64,000 nt of DNA from an uncultured Rhizobiaceae group bacterium (GCA_947501445.1 CANMVS010000003.1:124001-188000), one strand, 5' to 3'. Shown: positions 1-9,433, counted from the stretch's first letter. Notes: a model not told the origin generated them from the letters alone. Numbers and translations are program-made.

Positions 1-217
1 GCCCGCCAGCAGTGTCTTCGGAATATTCCGCCAGATTGGCAATTTCCGCGCGTCGGTCGGTGGCAATTCTGGCATTGAGTGCACCCCGTCGACCAGCCGG
101 CAGCTTGCGCATCAATCGGGTGGCGTCGTCGGGCTGCAGAAGATTGATTTGCGCTATGATCGCATCGTCACTGAGTTCTGCGAGCGCATCTCTGGTTGGT
201 TTCTGCATCACTTCCAT
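1..217 (-). CDS. mgtE: MgtE-type magnesium transporter, N-terminal fragment (runs off left edge)
   Basis: The 72 visible residues match the end of the MgtE cytosolic N-domain: two helical repeat units (a QPDDATRLMRKLP segment, then RIATDRRAEIANLAEY) run into SEDTAGG, the hallmark junction before the CBS domains of MgtE Mg2+ channels. The CBS and membrane parts would lie left of the window. The ATG at 217 is the first in-frame start after an in-frame stop. The N-domain upstream of the DTAGG junction is therefore only about 70 residues, shorter than the roughly 130 usual in the family, so this may be a short-N-domain MgtE. The gene diverges from the aminotransferase at 499. Identification rests on a short stretch, but the motif is characteristic. 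Confidence 0.7.
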   Translation of the reverse strand, partial: MEVMQKPTRDALAELSDDAIIAQINLLQPDDATRLMRKLPAGRRGALNARIATDRRAEIANLAEYSEDTAGG

Positions 218-498
218 GTCACAACCCTACAACAATCAAAGGCATTCAAATATTGGCTGGTGCGGTCTGACGCCGCCCGAGGCCATTTGTAACGCAACAG
301 TGGCAAACATTTGTGAATGCCGACGTTGCATGATCAGAAAGCCTTTTTGGTTCGCACCGCTGCCTGATTTTCAAAAGAACGTCATAATTTTATTCACACA
401 TTGCCCATCTGCGCGCAATGTGTATCCTCCGCTCCAGTCGCGAAAATTACGCGCTTCAAACTTTATGCAACCATACCATCCATAGGTTCCCATACCCC

Positions 499-1707
499 AT
501 GTCTCTTCACTATGGTCACTGCCTGCTTTCCATCCCAGGCCCATCGACAATTCCCGAACGCGTATTGAGCGCCATGCATCGTCCGTCCCCTAACATATAT
601 GCCGGCGAATTGCATGATATCACGGCAACCCTGTTTCCCGACCTCAAAACCGTCGCACGTACCAGCGGCGAGGCGGCAATTTATATCGGCAATGGCCATG
701 GCGCCTGGGAGGGGGCTTTGGCCAATTGCCTGTCAAAAGGCGACAAGGTTCTGGTTTTGGGAACAGGACGATTTGCGATTGGTTGGGGAGAATTGGGTGC
801 GCAGTTGGGCCTTGATGTCGAACTGATGGATTTTGGCGATTTGACGGATGCGGATCCGGCAAAAGTTGAGGAACGCCTTCGCTCTGATCATCAGCACGAA
901 ATCAAGGCTTTGCTGACGGTCCAGACCGACACGGCGTCATCCGTGCAAAATGATATACCGGCTTTGCGTAAAGCGCTGGATGATAGCCAGCACCCCGCGT
1001 TGTTCATGGTGGATTGCATCGCATCACTGGGCTGCGAGCCCCATGAGATGGACCGTTGGGGCGTTGATGTCATGGTGGCTGCCTGCCAGAAAGGGCTTAT
1101 GACCCCGGCTGGCATTGCCTTTGTCTTCTTCAATGAAAAGGCTGCTCAAGCGCGCAAAAATGCTGACCTGGTGACCAGTTACTGGGACTGGCAACCCCGA
1201 GCCAATCCCGAAATTTACTACCAGCAATTCTGTGGCACTGCACCGACCCATCACATATATGGTTTGCGTGCAGCACTGGACATGTTGGTGCATGAAGAGG
1301 GTATTGAGGCCGCTTGGAAGCGTCACGAGACGTTTGCGCGCGCCTATTGGGCGGCGATTGAGGCCTGGGGACGTGGTGGGGCTTTCAGGGCCAATATTGA
1401 AAACCCCGAACGGCGTTCGCGCGCCGTAACAACAGTGCGCACAGGCAAGGGTGAGGGCACGCGCCTTCGAGACTGGTGTGAGCGCATTGCAGGTGTCACC
1501 CTTGGTATTCCGCTGGGGCTGGGTACGCCGGGTTCGGAAGAATGGGATGCTGCATTTCGTATCGGACACATGGGGCATCTCAATGTTCCGATGGTTATGG
1601 GTACGCTTGGTGCCATGGATGCCGGATTGAAGGCACTGGATATTCCACATGGTTCGGGTGCATTGGAAGCAGCAACTGCTGTTATCGCTGTTCATGGCCA
1701 GAGTTGA
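499..1707 (+). CDS. Class V PLP aminotransferase (serine-glyoxylate / alanine-glyoxylate type)
   Basis: 402 residues, the usual size for fold-type I class V aminotransferases. The N-terminal LSIPGPSTIPERVL and the cofactor segment AACQKGLMTPAG (PLP lysine at about residue 198) are typical of serine-glyoxylate, alanine-glyoxylate and ureidoglycine-glyoxylate enzymes. Asp172 in VDCIASLG is the expected partner of the pyridine nitrogen. Such enzymes move an amino group from serine, alanine or ureidoglycine to glyoxylate or pyruvate in the cytosol. I chose ATG 499 because the family N-terminus starts there; an upstream in-frame ATG would add 27 unrelated residues. It is monocistronic and faces the LacI gene across a dispersed repeat. 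The donor cannot be chosen from sequence: no serine-cycle or purine genes lie nearby. Confidence 0.8.
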   Translation: MSLHYGHCLLSIPGPSTIPERVLSAMHRPSPNIYAGELHDITATLFPDLKTVARTSGEAAIYIGNGHGAWEGALANCLSKGDKVLVLGTGRFAIGWGELGAQLGLDVELMDFGDLTDADPAKVEERLRSDHQHEIKALLTVQTDTASSVQNDIPALRKALDDSQHPALFMVDCIASLGCEPHEMDRWGVDVMVAACQKGLMTPAGIAFVFFNEKAAQARKNADLVTSYWDWQPRANPEIYYQQFCGTAPTHHIYGLRAALDMLVHEEGIEAAWKRHETFARAYWAAIEAWGRGGAFRANIENPERRSRAVTTVRTGKGEGTRLRDWCERIAGVTLGIPLGLGTPGSEEWDAAFRIGHMGHLNVPMVMGTLGAMDAGLKALDIPHGSGALEAATAVIAVHGQS

Positions 1708-1712
1708 TCGCA

Positions 1713-1817
1713 GGCTCTAATGCAATTCAGGTTTTGAAGGAATCGGCAAAACCTGAATGCATCAACAAAATCAACGGCCGACACCGTGGTCCCGTTTTTG
1801 ACAAAATGTGAAACGGT
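1713..1817 (+). repeat. Dispersed intergenic repeat, copy 1 (full length)
   Basis: About 100 bp between convergent genes. It has two parts: a first hairpin with arms AGGTTTTG and CAAAACCT around 1730-1753, then a spacer ATGCATCAACAAAATCAA, then a GC-richer arm pair built on GACACCG-GTCCCGTTT and TGAAACGGTC ending near 1816. The same unit recurs, in either orientation, at eight other places in the window. Between convergent genes it could act as a bidirectional terminator. Confidence 0.85.
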
Positions 1818-2837
1818 CTACAGCGGCAGGCAGGAATCGCGGATGACCAGATCACCGTGAAGAAGGTTCTGCCGGGCCGGTAGTGTTCGATCCGACAGCG
1901 AATCCAGCAGCAGGTTCATCGCCATTTCGCCAATCTGCTTGCGCGGTTGGCGAACAGTGGTCAGGGCCGGAGAAATGTTGCTGGAGAAGGGGATGTCGTC
2001 AAAACCGACGACGGAAAAATCCCCCGGAACGGACATGCCGCGTGATTTGACTGCGGCTATCACGCCCATGGCTGTGTCATCATTGCAGCAAAAGAAAGCG
2101 GTGGGCAGTGTGTCGCGAATAAACAGCCGTTCCAGGGCTGCTCTGCCGCCTTCGCTGGTGCCGGTGCTCTCGATAATCCAGGGTTTGTCATCCGGGCGGG
2201 CAGAGGTCATGGCCTGTTTATACCCCGACTGTCTGCTTTCCGATACGATGTCTCCGCCTGGACCGGAGACATAGACGATCTCGCGATGGCCCAGTGACAG
2301 AAGATATTCAGTTGCAACCAGCGATGCCTGTTCATTGTCGACGCCGACATAGCTAACATTGTGGCGTTCTATGGCCCTGGTTGCAGCAACCACCGGCGGG
2401 AAATTCGTCAGTGATGCATTGGGCCACCCGGCGACAGGCAGGTGCCCGGTCAACAGGATGATGCCGCCTGCCATGCTGGTGGAAATAAAACGCATATAAT
2501 TTTCCTCCAGCGAAACTTCACCTTCGGTATTACCGATAAGGACACCAAATCCACGCGCGCTGGCGGCTTTTTCAAGACCGAGAAGGATACCGGGGAAGTT
2601 CGGATCTGAAATCGACGACGTCAGAACCAGGATCATTTGCGAACGCTGCATGCGCAGATTGCGTGCCAGTGCATTTGCCGTATAGCCGGTACGGGCAATG
2701 GCTGCAGTCACCTTTTTGCGGGTGGTTTCGGCAACCTTCTCCGGGCTGTGCATAACCCGGCTGACAGTGGCAATTGAAACGCCTGCAAGACTGGCGACAT
2801 CCTCAATTGTGGCCGTCTTGAATGCGTCGCCGCCCAT
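1818..2837 (-). CDS. LacI-family sugar-responsive transcriptional regulator
   Basis: 339 residues, standard LacI length. An N-terminal helix-turn-helix at residues 9-30 (IEDVASLAGVSIATVSRVMH) is followed by the hinge and a periplasmic-binding-protein-like effector domain ending in QIGEMAMNLLLDSL. It is transcribed away from the sugar ABC operon that begins at 3004. The 166-bp gap holds two copies of a palindrome, so it very likely represses that operon and itself, with release by the transported sugar or a catabolite. The effector is unknown. Confidence 0.9.
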   Translation of the reverse strand: MGGDAFKTATIEDVASLAGVSIATVSRVMHSPEKVAETTRKKVTAAIARTGYTANALARNLRMQRSQMILVLTSSISDPNFPGILLGLEKAASARGFGVLIGNTEGEVSLEENYMRFISTSMAGGIILLTGHLPVAGWPNASLTNFPPVVAATRAIERHNVSYVGVDNEQASLVATEYLLSLGHREIVYVSGPGGDIVSESRQSGYKQAMTSARPDDKPWIIESTGTSEGGRAALERLFIRDTLPTAFFCCNDDTAMGVIAAVKSRGMSVPGDFSVVGFDDIPFSSNISPALTTVRQPRKQIGEMAMNLLLDSLSDRTLPARQNLLHGDLVIRDSCLPL

Positions 2838-2920
2838 TGTGTCTCCCTCAATGCAATTAACCGGTTGACCCTATAGCCGACTGCTCCATGCAGATAGAAT
2901 CCGAGGGTCTGAAAATGCAA

Positions 2921-2955
2921 TGTAAACCTTTACATCAATCGTGAAAAGGTTTACA
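2921..2955. promoter_or_regulatory. Twin operator for the LacI-family regulator
   Basis: TGTAAACCTTTACA at 2921-2934 and TGAAAAGGTTTACA at 2942-2955 are each near-palindromic and together form a larger inverted repeat. Their centres are 21 bp apart, two helical turns, which suits binding of two dimers or one tetramer on a single DNA face. The site lies in the divergent spacer, just upstream of the ribosome binding site of the ATPase gene. Assignment to the neighbouring LacI protein is inferred. Confidence 0.7.
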
Positions 2956-3003
2956 TCAGCCTTTAATTGCCAATACGAGATGTGCCTTGGGAGGGGAAAC
3001 ACA

Positions 3004-4545
3004 GTGCTGGAGGGGGACAGAAGCGACGATCTGATTCTACATGCAGACCGTATCTGCAAGTCGTTTGGCACGATCCCGGTTCTGTTTAGCGTCAGCATGG
3101 GCGTACGGGTTGGAGAAATTCACGCACTCATCGGTGAAAATGGTGCTGGCAAATCCACTTTGATGAAAATTCTATCCGGTTATCATGCCCCCACGACAGG
3201 CACGATACATCTGGATGGTAAGCCGATTGAACTGCCCACAGACGGGCAGGCCGAGAAACTCGGCATTGTTCTCATCCATCAGGAGCTCAGTCTTGCAGAG
3301 CAACTGACTGTCGAAGAGAATATTTTTCTGGGACGCGAAGAAAGCCGCTATGGATTTCTCAATCGCACGCATATGAGGGCGCAGGTTCGTGCGCTGCTGA
3401 GCGAGCTTGGGCTTGATGTGGCACCGGATTCAAGAATATCGGATTTGTCCATCGCACAAAAGCAGATGGTCGAGATTGCCAAGGCAATCAGCCGCAACGC
3501 CCGTATTCTTATTATGGACGAACCGACGGCTGTCCTGACACCAGCAGAAACCGCGATATTCTTCCGCCAGATACGCAGCCTGAAGGCGCAGGGCGTTTCC
3601 ATAATATTTGTCTCGCACAAGCTTGATGAGGTTAAGGAAATATCCGATCGCGTCACCATATTGCGTGATGGTCAATGGATATCGACCAAGGATACGGCGG
3701 ATATGCAGCCCGATTCCATGGCCCAATTGATGGTCGGGCGGGAACTGTCCGATCTCTACCCACCCAAAACAGAACCTGACGTTGATGTCCCAAAGGTATT
3801 GAGGGTCAGAAATCTGACCGCACAAGGCGGCGTGGCCGATGTCAGTTTTGATCTTGGTAAAGGCGAGATTCTGGGGTTTGCCGGTCTGGTTGGTTCGGGT
3901 CGCACCGCACTTTTTGAAGCGATCTGTGGTCTGTCAGACGTTCATTCCGGTACCATTGAGGTCAATGGTCGTGCCGGCCAATTCGCATCCGTTGCGCAGG
4001 CCCGTGATGCCGGGCTCACCTATCTGACCAAGGATCGCAAGGAAAAGGGCCTGTTGCTCAATATGGGCATGCGCCCCAATCTGACCCTCCTGGCACTGCC
4101 GAAATTCATTCGGCGGCACATGATCAATCAGCGCGCCGAAGATGAGGCGCTGGTCACGGCCAAGCGCAGGTTTGACATTCGGGCCAGAGACCATCGTGTC
4201 AATATGCGCGATTTGTCCGGTGGCAATCAGCAAAAACTGTTGCTGGCCAAGATAATGGAAAGTCAGCCCAATATTGTTGTGGTTGACGAGCCAACGCGCG
4301 GCATTGACGTGGGGACCAAGCAGCAAATCTATCACTTCATCGCGGCTCTGGCGCAAGATGGCATGTCGATCATTCTGATTTCGTCAGAAATGCCGGAAGT
4401 GATTGGCATGTGTCATCGCGTTGCAGTGATGCGGGAGGGACGGTTGATGACTGTTCTGTCAGGCGATGAAATCAATGAAAATGAAATTGTGCGGTATGCC
4501 GCCGGATTGAAGGAGGCGAGGGCCGATGAGCGACTCAGCGCATGA
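3004..4545 (+). CDS. Sugar ABC transporter, tandem ATP-binding protein (RbsA/XylG type)
   Basis: 513 residues with two fused nucleotide-binding domains, as in RbsA, MglA and XylG. The first half has Walker A GENGAGKST at about residues 44-52 and a Walker B LIMDEPTA. The second half has the family's usual degenerate Walker A (GLVGSGRTALFE), signature LSGGNQQK and Walker B VVDEPTRGID. I place the start at GTG 3004, preceded by GGGAGGGG about eight bases upstream; the longer reading frame to 2941 would begin inside the operator. It energises the permease at 4526, with which it overlaps by 20 bp. The operon continues to the dehydrogenase at 8917. Confidence 0.92.
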   Translation: MLEGDRSDDLILHADRICKSFGTIPVLFSVSMGVRVGEIHALIGENGAGKSTLMKILSGYHAPTTGTIHLDGKPIELPTDGQAEKLGIVLIHQELSLAEQLTVEENIFLGREESRYGFLNRTHMRAQVRALLSELGLDVAPDSRISDLSIAQKQMVEIAKAISRNARILIMDEPTAVLTPAETAIFFRQIRSLKAQGVSIIFVSHKLDEVKEISDRVTILRDGQWISTKDTADMQPDSMAQLMVGRELSDLYPPKTEPDVDVPKVLRVRNLTAQGGVADVSFDLGKGEILGFAGLVGSGRTALFEAICGLSDVHSGTIEVNGRAGQFASVAQARDAGLTYLTKDRKEKGLLLNMGMRPNLTLLALPKFIRRHMINQRAEDEALVTAKRRFDIRARDHRVNMRDLSGGNQQKLLLAKIMESQPNIVVVDEPTRGIDVGTKQQIYHFIAALAQDGMSIILISSEMPEVIGMCHRVAVMREGRLMTVLSGDEINENEIVRYAAGLKEARADERLSA

Positions 4546-5545
4546 TCGCGGTGTGCAGATGAAATTGCCACGATTTGACATAAAGACCATGGGGCCGGCC
4601 ATTGCGCTGATCCTGCTTTGCATCATTGGCTATGCGCTCAATCCGGCATTTGCCAGTGAAGGCAATATCACCAACCTGCTCACACGCTCCGCCTTTATCG
4701 GTATTATTGCCGTGGGTGCGACTTTTGTCATTACATCCGGTGGCATTGATCTTTCGGTCGGTTCCATGGCGGCCGTCATTGCAGGTGTCATGATCATTAT
4801 CATGAACAATGTGGTCGATACATTTGGTGCCGGTGTTACCACGGTGCTGATAGGCTGCGGTTGCAGCGTCATTCTGGGTCTGGGTGCAGGCTGGGCAAAT
4901 GGCTTTTTAACGACCAAGGGGAAAATTGAGGCCTTCATTGTGACCCTTGGCACCATGGGCATCTATCGCTCGCTGGTTACCTATTTTGCCGACGGTGGTA
5001 CGTTGTCGCTGGATTTTTCCATTCGCGGCACCTATCGACCGGTCTACTACGATTCATTCTTTGGACTGCCCATTCCGGTATGGGTCTTTATTGTTGTTGC
5101 CATTGTCGGATGGATATTGCTCAACAGAACGGCTTTCGGGCGTTATTGCATGGCGATTGGCTCGAACGAGGCGGTTGCACGATATTCGGCCATCAATGTC
5201 GATCGGATCAAGACGTGGACCTATGTGATCCAGGGACTTTGTGTCTCATTGGCAACCATCATCTATGTGCCGCGTCTCGGATCAGCTTCATCATCAACCG
5301 GCGTGTTATGGGAACTTGAGGCCATTGCTGCCGTCATAATAGGTGGCACCGTGCTCAAGGGCGGGTATGGCCGCATCGGCGGGACAATCCTGGGCGCGCT
5401 GATATTGACCACAATCGGCAATATTTTGAACTTTACCGATTTGATTTCCAACTATCTCAACGGAACCATGCAGGGTCTGATCATCATCGTGGCTGTCTGG
5501 TTGCAGCGTGGCGACTGGGGACGGGCCAGGCGTGCAAAAACCTGA
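4526..5545 (+). CDS. Sugar ABC transporter permease (RbsC/BPD_transp_2 family)
   Basis: 339 residues with about eight to ten hydrophobic segments and the family signature around GGIDLSVGSMAA and the EALAAVIIGGT-like motif (LEAIAAVIIGGTVLKGGYG). It forms the membrane channel for the sugar delivered by the binding protein encoded at 5652. The start overlaps the ATPase stop and has GGAGG ten bases upstream; Met12 (4559) is an alternative. The homodimeric permease would pair with one tandem ATPase. Confidence 0.9.
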   Translation: MSDSAHDRGVQMKLPRFDIKTMGPAIALILLCIIGYALNPAFASEGNITNLLTRSAFIGIIAVGATFVITSGGIDLSVGSMAAVIAGVMIIIMNNVVDTFGAGVTTVLIGCGCSVILGLGAGWANGFLTTKGKIEAFIVTLGTMGIYRSLVTYFADGGTLSLDFSIRGTYRPVYYDSFFGLPIPVWVFIVVAIVGWILLNRTAFGRYCMAIGSNEAVARYSAINVDRIKTWTYVIQGLCVSLATIIYVPRLGSASSSTGVLWELEAIAAVIIGGTVLKGGYGRIGGTILGALILTTIGNILNFTDLISNYLNGTMQGLIIIVAVWLQRGDWGRARRAKT

Positions 5546-5554
5546 TTGAAATTT

Positions 5555-5586
5555 TGCATTTGCGGTCGGGACAGATCGCAGATGCA
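5555..5586 (+). promoter_or_regulatory. Intercistronic stem-loop before the binding-protein gene
   Basis: A 13-bp stem (5555-5567 with 5574-5586, two G-U pairs) with a six-base loop lies between the permease and binding-protein genes. There is no U-run, so an RNA-processing or stability role is more likely than termination. This is inferred from structure only. Confidence 0.5.
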
Positions 5587-5651
5587 GAAGTGTGAACCAG
5601 CCAACCTTTGTCCGGTTCCAACCTTTCAAAACATAGCGCGGAGGAAAAGCT

Positions 5652-6608
5652 ATGCATTTAATGAAAACACTGGCCGCACTGACGATTGGCGGCGTTCTAT
5701 CCTTGTCGGCAACGGCATTCGCGGAGGATAAAATCAAAATTGGTGTGTCCTATCCGACACCCACCCACGCCTGGGCTGCCGGGATGAACTGGCATGCGGA
5801 GAATGCCGCAAAACGCCTCGAGGCACTCTATCCGGACATCGATATTATTTTGGTGAATTCGCCAGACCCGTCTGCGCAGGCAAGCGCACTGGAAGATCTG
5901 GTGTCGGTTAATCAGATTGATGCACTGGTCGTTCTGCCATTTGAATCAGAACCGCTCACTGATCCGGTGCTGAATGTCAAAAAATCAGGTGCCTTCATCA
6001 CCGTCGTTGACCGCGGTTTGAGCCAGCCTGGCATCGAGGACCTTTATGTTGCGGGCAACAACCCGGAACTGGGCCGTGTATCTGCTGCCTATATGAAGAC
6101 CCGCCTTAAGGACGGCGACAATATTGTTGTGTTGCGCGGCATTCCAACGGTAATCGATACTGAGCGTTTTGATGCCTTCATGGCCGAACTTGAAGGTTCG
6201 GGCATTAATGTGCTTGACCACAAACATGCCAACTGGAACCGCGATGACGGTTTTGAAGTGATGCAGGATTTTCTCAGCCGTTTCCCCGATATTGATGCCG
6301 TATGGGCGCAGGATGATGATATCGCCATTGGTGTTGTTGCTGCGCTGAAACAGGCCGGGCGTGATGGCGACGGCATGTTTGTCATCGGTGGTGCTGGTAT
6401 GAAGGAAACAATCAAGAGCATCATGGATGGCGACACGCTGATCCCGATCGATGTTCTATATCCACCGGCAATGCTGGCAACTGCCATGGATCTGACCGTA
6501 GCGAACTTCAAATCCAATGGTCCCGTTGCCGGGCGCTACATTCTTGGTGCAACGGTCATCACACCGGAAAACGCGGAGCAGTTCTATTTCCCGGATTCGC
6601 CGTTCTGA
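5652..6608 (+). CDS. Periplasmic sugar-binding protein (RbsB/Peripla_BP_4 family)
   Basis: 318 residues. A Sec signal peptide (MHLMKTLAALTIGGVLSLSATAFA) is followed by a ribose-binding-protein-like fold: IGVSYPTPTHAWAAGMNWHAE at the start, LVVLPFESEPL in the first domain and VWAQDDDIAIGVVAALKQAG in the second. The start has GCGGAGGAAAAGC directly upstream. It captures the sugar for the 3004/4526 transporter. The gene comes after the ATPase and permease, an order less usual than binding protein first. Confidence 0.9.
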   Translation: MHLMKTLAALTIGGVLSLSATAFAEDKIKIGVSYPTPTHAWAAGMNWHAENAAKRLEALYPDIDIILVNSPDPSAQASALEDLVSVNQIDALVVLPFESEPLTDPVLNVKKSGAFITVVDRGLSQPGIEDLYVAGNNPELGRVSAAYMKTRLKDGDNIVVLRGIPTVIDTERFDAFMAELEGSGINVLDHKHANWNRDDGFEVMQDFLSRFPDIDAVWAQDDDIAIGVVAALKQAGRDGDGMFVIGGAGMKETIKSIMDGDTLIPIDVLYPPAMLATAMDLTVANFKSNGPVAGRYILGATVITPENAEQFYFPDSPF

Positions 6609-6641
6609 TAAATCTTCTTTCTGAAGGTAAACATCAGGAAA

Positions 6642-6670
6642 TACCGGGGGGCCAGGATCTGCCCCCCGTA
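6642..6670 (+). promoter_or_regulatory. GC-rich stem-loop downstream of the binding-protein gene
   Basis: GGGGGG (6646-6651) pairs with CCCCCC (6662-6667), extended by TAC/GTA, with a ten-base loop. No U-run follows. Such hairpins 3' of binding-protein genes commonly stabilise the upstream mRNA and lower downstream expression. Comparable hairpins follow the three other binding-protein genes here. Confidence 0.6.
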
Positions 6671-6692
6671 CTAATTGCAGGAGAGTTGATTT

Positions 6693-7754
6693 ATGAAAAC
6701 AATCAAGGGACCGGCGCTGTTTCTGGCGCAGTTTGCAGGGGACGAGGCGCCTTTTAATTCCTGGGATTCGATTACCAAATGGGCAGCCGATTGCGGCTAT
6801 AAGGGTGTGCAGATCCCCAGTTGGGATGCGCGGCTCATCGACCTTGATCAGGCCGCTGTTTCCAAAGATTATTGTGATGAACTTACGGGCCGCGCGCGTG
6901 AAAACGGGGTGGAGATCACCGAGTTGTCCACCCATTTGCAGGGCCAGCTTGTTGCGGTTCATCCGGCCTATGATGAGGCCTTTGACGGATTTGCGGCACC
7001 GCATGTACGCGGTAATCCTGCTGCCCGGCAGGAATGGGCAGTCGAGCAGCTCATCAAGGCGCTCTCTGCATCAAGAAATTTTGGCATGGACGCCCATGCA
7101 ACATTTTCCGGTGCACTGGCCTGGCCGTTTTTATATCCCTGGCCGCAGCGCCCCGATGGTCTGGTTGATGCGGCTTTTGACGAACTGGCAAGGCGCTGGC
7201 GCCCGATCCTTGATCATGCGGACGCCTGCGGTGTTGATGTATGTTATGAAATTCACCCGGGTGAAGATCTGCACGACGGCGTGACATTTGAAATGTTTCT
7301 GCAGCGACTGGATAATCATCCACGGTGCAACATGCTCTATGACCCGTCCCACTATGTGCTTCAATGTATGGACTATCTGGATAATATCGACATCTACAAG
7401 GACCGGATCAAAATGTTCCACGTCAAGGATGCCGAATTCAATCCGAACGGCAGACAGGGTGTTTACGGTGGTTATCAACCGTGGATTGACCGTGCCGGAC
7501 GTTTCCGCAGTCTTGGAGATGGACAGGTGGATTTTGCCGCGATATTTTCAAAAATGGCAGCCAATGATTTTGATGGTTGGGCCGTTGTCGAATGGGAATG
7601 TGCCATCAAGCACCCGGAAGACGGCGCGCGCGAGGGAGCTCAATTTGTCAGGGATCATATCATCCGTGTGACTGAACGCGCATTTGACGATTTTGCTGGT
7701 GGTGAGACAGATCATGCGGCCAACCGGCGCATGCTTGGACTGGAGAATGAATAA
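6693..7754 (+). CDS. Sugar phosphate isomerase/epimerase-like TIM-barrel protein
   Basis: 353 residues of the AP endonuclease 2 / xylose-isomerase-like superfamily. Likely metal ligands are the Glu of CYEIHPGEDL, the Asp and His of YDPSHYVLQ, the His of MFHVKDAEF and the Glu of VVEWECA, in the order expected for divalent-metal isomerases such as IolE, IolI and UxaE relatives. The start has GGAGAG seven bases upstream. It sits between the sugar transporter and a Gfo/Idh/MocA dehydrogenase, with which it overlaps by one base (TAATG), so the two probably act in sequence on the imported sugar or its oxidised product. The reaction is not known. Confidence 0.85.
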   Translation: MKTIKGPALFLAQFAGDEAPFNSWDSITKWAADCGYKGVQIPSWDARLIDLDQAAVSKDYCDELTGRARENGVEITELSTHLQGQLVAVHPAYDEAFDGFAAPHVRGNPAARQEWAVEQLIKALSASRNFGMDAHATFSGALAWPFLYPWPQRPDGLVDAAFDELARRWRPILDHADACGVDVCYEIHPGEDLHDGVTFEMFLQRLDNHPRCNMLYDPSHYVLQCMDYLDNIDIYKDRIKMFHVKDAEFNPNGRQGVYGGYQPWIDRAGRFRSLGDGQVDFAAIFSKMAANDFDGWAVVEWECAIKHPEDGAREGAQFVRDHIIRVTERAFDDFAGGETDHAANRRMLGLENE

Positions 7755-8917
7755 TGGCCATAACGGGCAAAAGTGAAACCACAAAGGGCCCGTTGCGGCT
7801 GGGTATGGTTGGTGGTGGCAGTGATGCCTTTATCGGTGGCGTGCACCGCATTGCGTCACGTCTGGATGGCCGGTTTGCGCTTGTTGCAGGCGCCCTGTCG
7901 TCAACACCGGAACGGGCACGTGAAAGCGGGCGTGCTTTGGGTCTTGATGATGATCGCATTTATGATGATTTCAAACAGATGGCCATACGTGAAGCACGGC
8001 TGAAAAACGGGATTGATGCGGTTGCCATCGTCACGCCCAACCATGTTCACTATTCAGCAGCGCGGGAATTTCTCAAACGTGGCATTCATGTCATCTGTGA
8101 CAAGCCGCTGACATCGACCCTTGCGGATGCCAAAAAGCTGGTGAAGGCTGCCGATGATTCGGATGCGCTGTTTATCCTGACGCACAATTATACCGGCTAC
8201 CCGATGATACGTCAGGCACGCGAGATGATCGCCAATGGCGATATCGGTTTAATTCGTGTGGTCCAGGTGGAATATGCACAGGATTGGCTGACCGAGGAGC
8301 AAAGCAACAAGCAGGCCGAATGGCGCACGGATCCCGCGCGCAGCGGTGCAGGCGGTTCAACCGGTGATATTGGCACGCATGCTTTCAACCTTGCTTCCTT
8401 TGTGTCCGGATTATCGCTTGAAAGCCTGTCAGCTGATCTTCAGGCCTTTGTGCCCGGCCGTCCGGTCGATGACAATGCCCATGTCATGATGCGGTTTGCC
8501 GGTGGTGCACGCGGCATGTTGTGGTGCAGCCAGGTGGCACCGGGCAATGAAAACGGCCTTCGTTTGCGCATTTATGGAGACAAGGGTGGATTGGAATGGG
8601 AACAGGAGAACCCAAATTATCTCTGGTTTACACCGTTTGGCGAACCCAAGCGTCTAATCACCCGCGGTGGTGCTGGTGCTGGCGAGGCAGCAGCCCGTGC
8701 AAGCCGCATCCCGCCGGGTCACCCGGAAGGGTATCTGGAAGGTTTTGCCATGATTTACAGCGAAGCGGCCAGTGCTATCCAGGCCCATAAGTCTGGCGAG
8801 CCGATACCGCAGGATGTTGTCTTTCCCACCGTGGCAGACGGCCTTCTGGGGGTACAGTTCATCGACGCCTGCGTCCGTTCGTCCGCCCGCAATGCCGCCT
8901 GGGTTTCACTTGACTAG
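7754..8917 (+). CDS. Gfo/Idh/MocA-family NAD(P)-dependent sugar dehydrogenase
   Basis: 387 residues. An N-terminal Rossmann fold ([19 protein letters not shown]) leads to the family's catalytic CDKPLTS segment (equivalent to EKP) near residue 116. The C-terminal alpha/beta domain contains [13 protein letters not shown] with the usual Asp and His. Family members oxidise or reduce inositols, glucose-type sugars, levoglucosan or sugar amines. It is translationally coupled to the isomerase and closes the operon. Together with the LacI regulator it suggests an oxidised-sugar catabolic route. Confidence 0.88.
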   Translation: MAITGKSETTKGPLRLGMVGGGSDAFIGGVHRIASRLDGRFALVAGALSSTPERARESGRALGLDDDRIYDDFKQMAIREARLKNGIDAVAIVTPNHVHYSAAREFLKRGIHVICDKPLTSTLADAKKLVKAADDSDALFILTHNYTGYPMIRQAREMIANGDIGLIRVVQVEYAQDWLTEEQSNKQAEWRTDPARSGAGGSTGDIGTHAFNLASFVSGLSLESLSADLQAFVPGRPVDDNAHVMMRFAGGARGMLWCSQVAPGNENGLRLRIYGDKGGLEWEQENPNYLWFTPFGEPKRLITRGGAGAGEAAARASRIPPGHPEGYLEGFAMIYSEAASAIQAHKSGEPIPQDVVFPTVADGLLGVQFIDACVRSSARNAAWVSLD

Positions 8918-9010
8918 GTATTGAGATGAGCCGGTTTCCGTGGTCCTGGTTGACGGGTCGACACGTGCCGTGGTTTCATTGCACATCACCAATTGACCGG
9001 AGGACTGACG

Positions 9011-9385
9011 ATGCTGAGGCGCACCTTTATGGCAGGCACGATGTTACTGGCAGTTGGCACGGGATTCTCCTTCGCTGCTGAAGTCGAACTGACGGCCGCA
9101 GAAATAGAGACCATCCTTGCCGGCAACACGATTGATGGCGACTGGGGTGGCAAATACAAACAATATTTCCGCGATGACGGCTTCACCATGTATGCCCCGG
9201 AAGGCGGCGCCATGGATGAAGGAAAATGGCGCGTCGATGCGGATAAAAACGCCTATGAATCCTGGTGGGCTTCAACGGGCTGGACGCCCTATAAGGTTAC
9301 GCGTGACGGTGACACCTATTATTGGCATGACAAATCCGGAAAATACCCCTTCACCGTGAGCGAGGGGAAACAGCTTAGCTGGTGA
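9011..9385 (+). CDS. Small exported protein of unknown function
   Basis: 124 residues. MLRRTFMAGTMLLAVGTGFSFAAE is a Sec signal peptide, and GGAGG lies eight bases before ATG 9011. The mature part is rich in aromatic residues and reads as a small beta domain: LTAAEIETILAGNTIDGDWGGKYKQYF, then repeated W and Y pairs (YESWWASTGWTPYKV, DTYYWHDKSGKYPF). The LTAAEI-LLAGNT pattern recurs in uncharacterised alphaproteobacterial exported proteins that bind or respond to unknown ligands. It stands alone, 93 bp after the sugar operon. No function is claimed. Confidence 0.75.
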   Translation: MLRRTFMAGTMLLAVGTGFSFAAEVELTAAEIETILAGNTIDGDWGGKYKQYFRDDGFTMYAPEGGAMDEGKWRVDADKNAYESWWASTGWTPYKVTRDGDTYYWHDKSGKYPFTVSEGKQLSW

Positions 9386-9390
9386 TATGT

Positions 9391-9433
9391 GGACCGGCTC
9401 ACGTTTGTCAGAAACGGGACAACGGTGCCGGCC
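9391..9433 (-). repeat. Dispersed intergenic repeat, copy 2 (partial)
   Basis: Only the GC-richer half is present (GGACCG, then TCAGAAACGGGACAACGGTG), immediately after the stop of the exported-protein gene. The AGGTTTTG hairpin half is missing. Confidence 0.65.

Noticed and set aside
1024-1695. 223-codon open frame on the minus strand
   Set aside because: Antisense to the aminotransferase with its conserved PLP site; no independent support.
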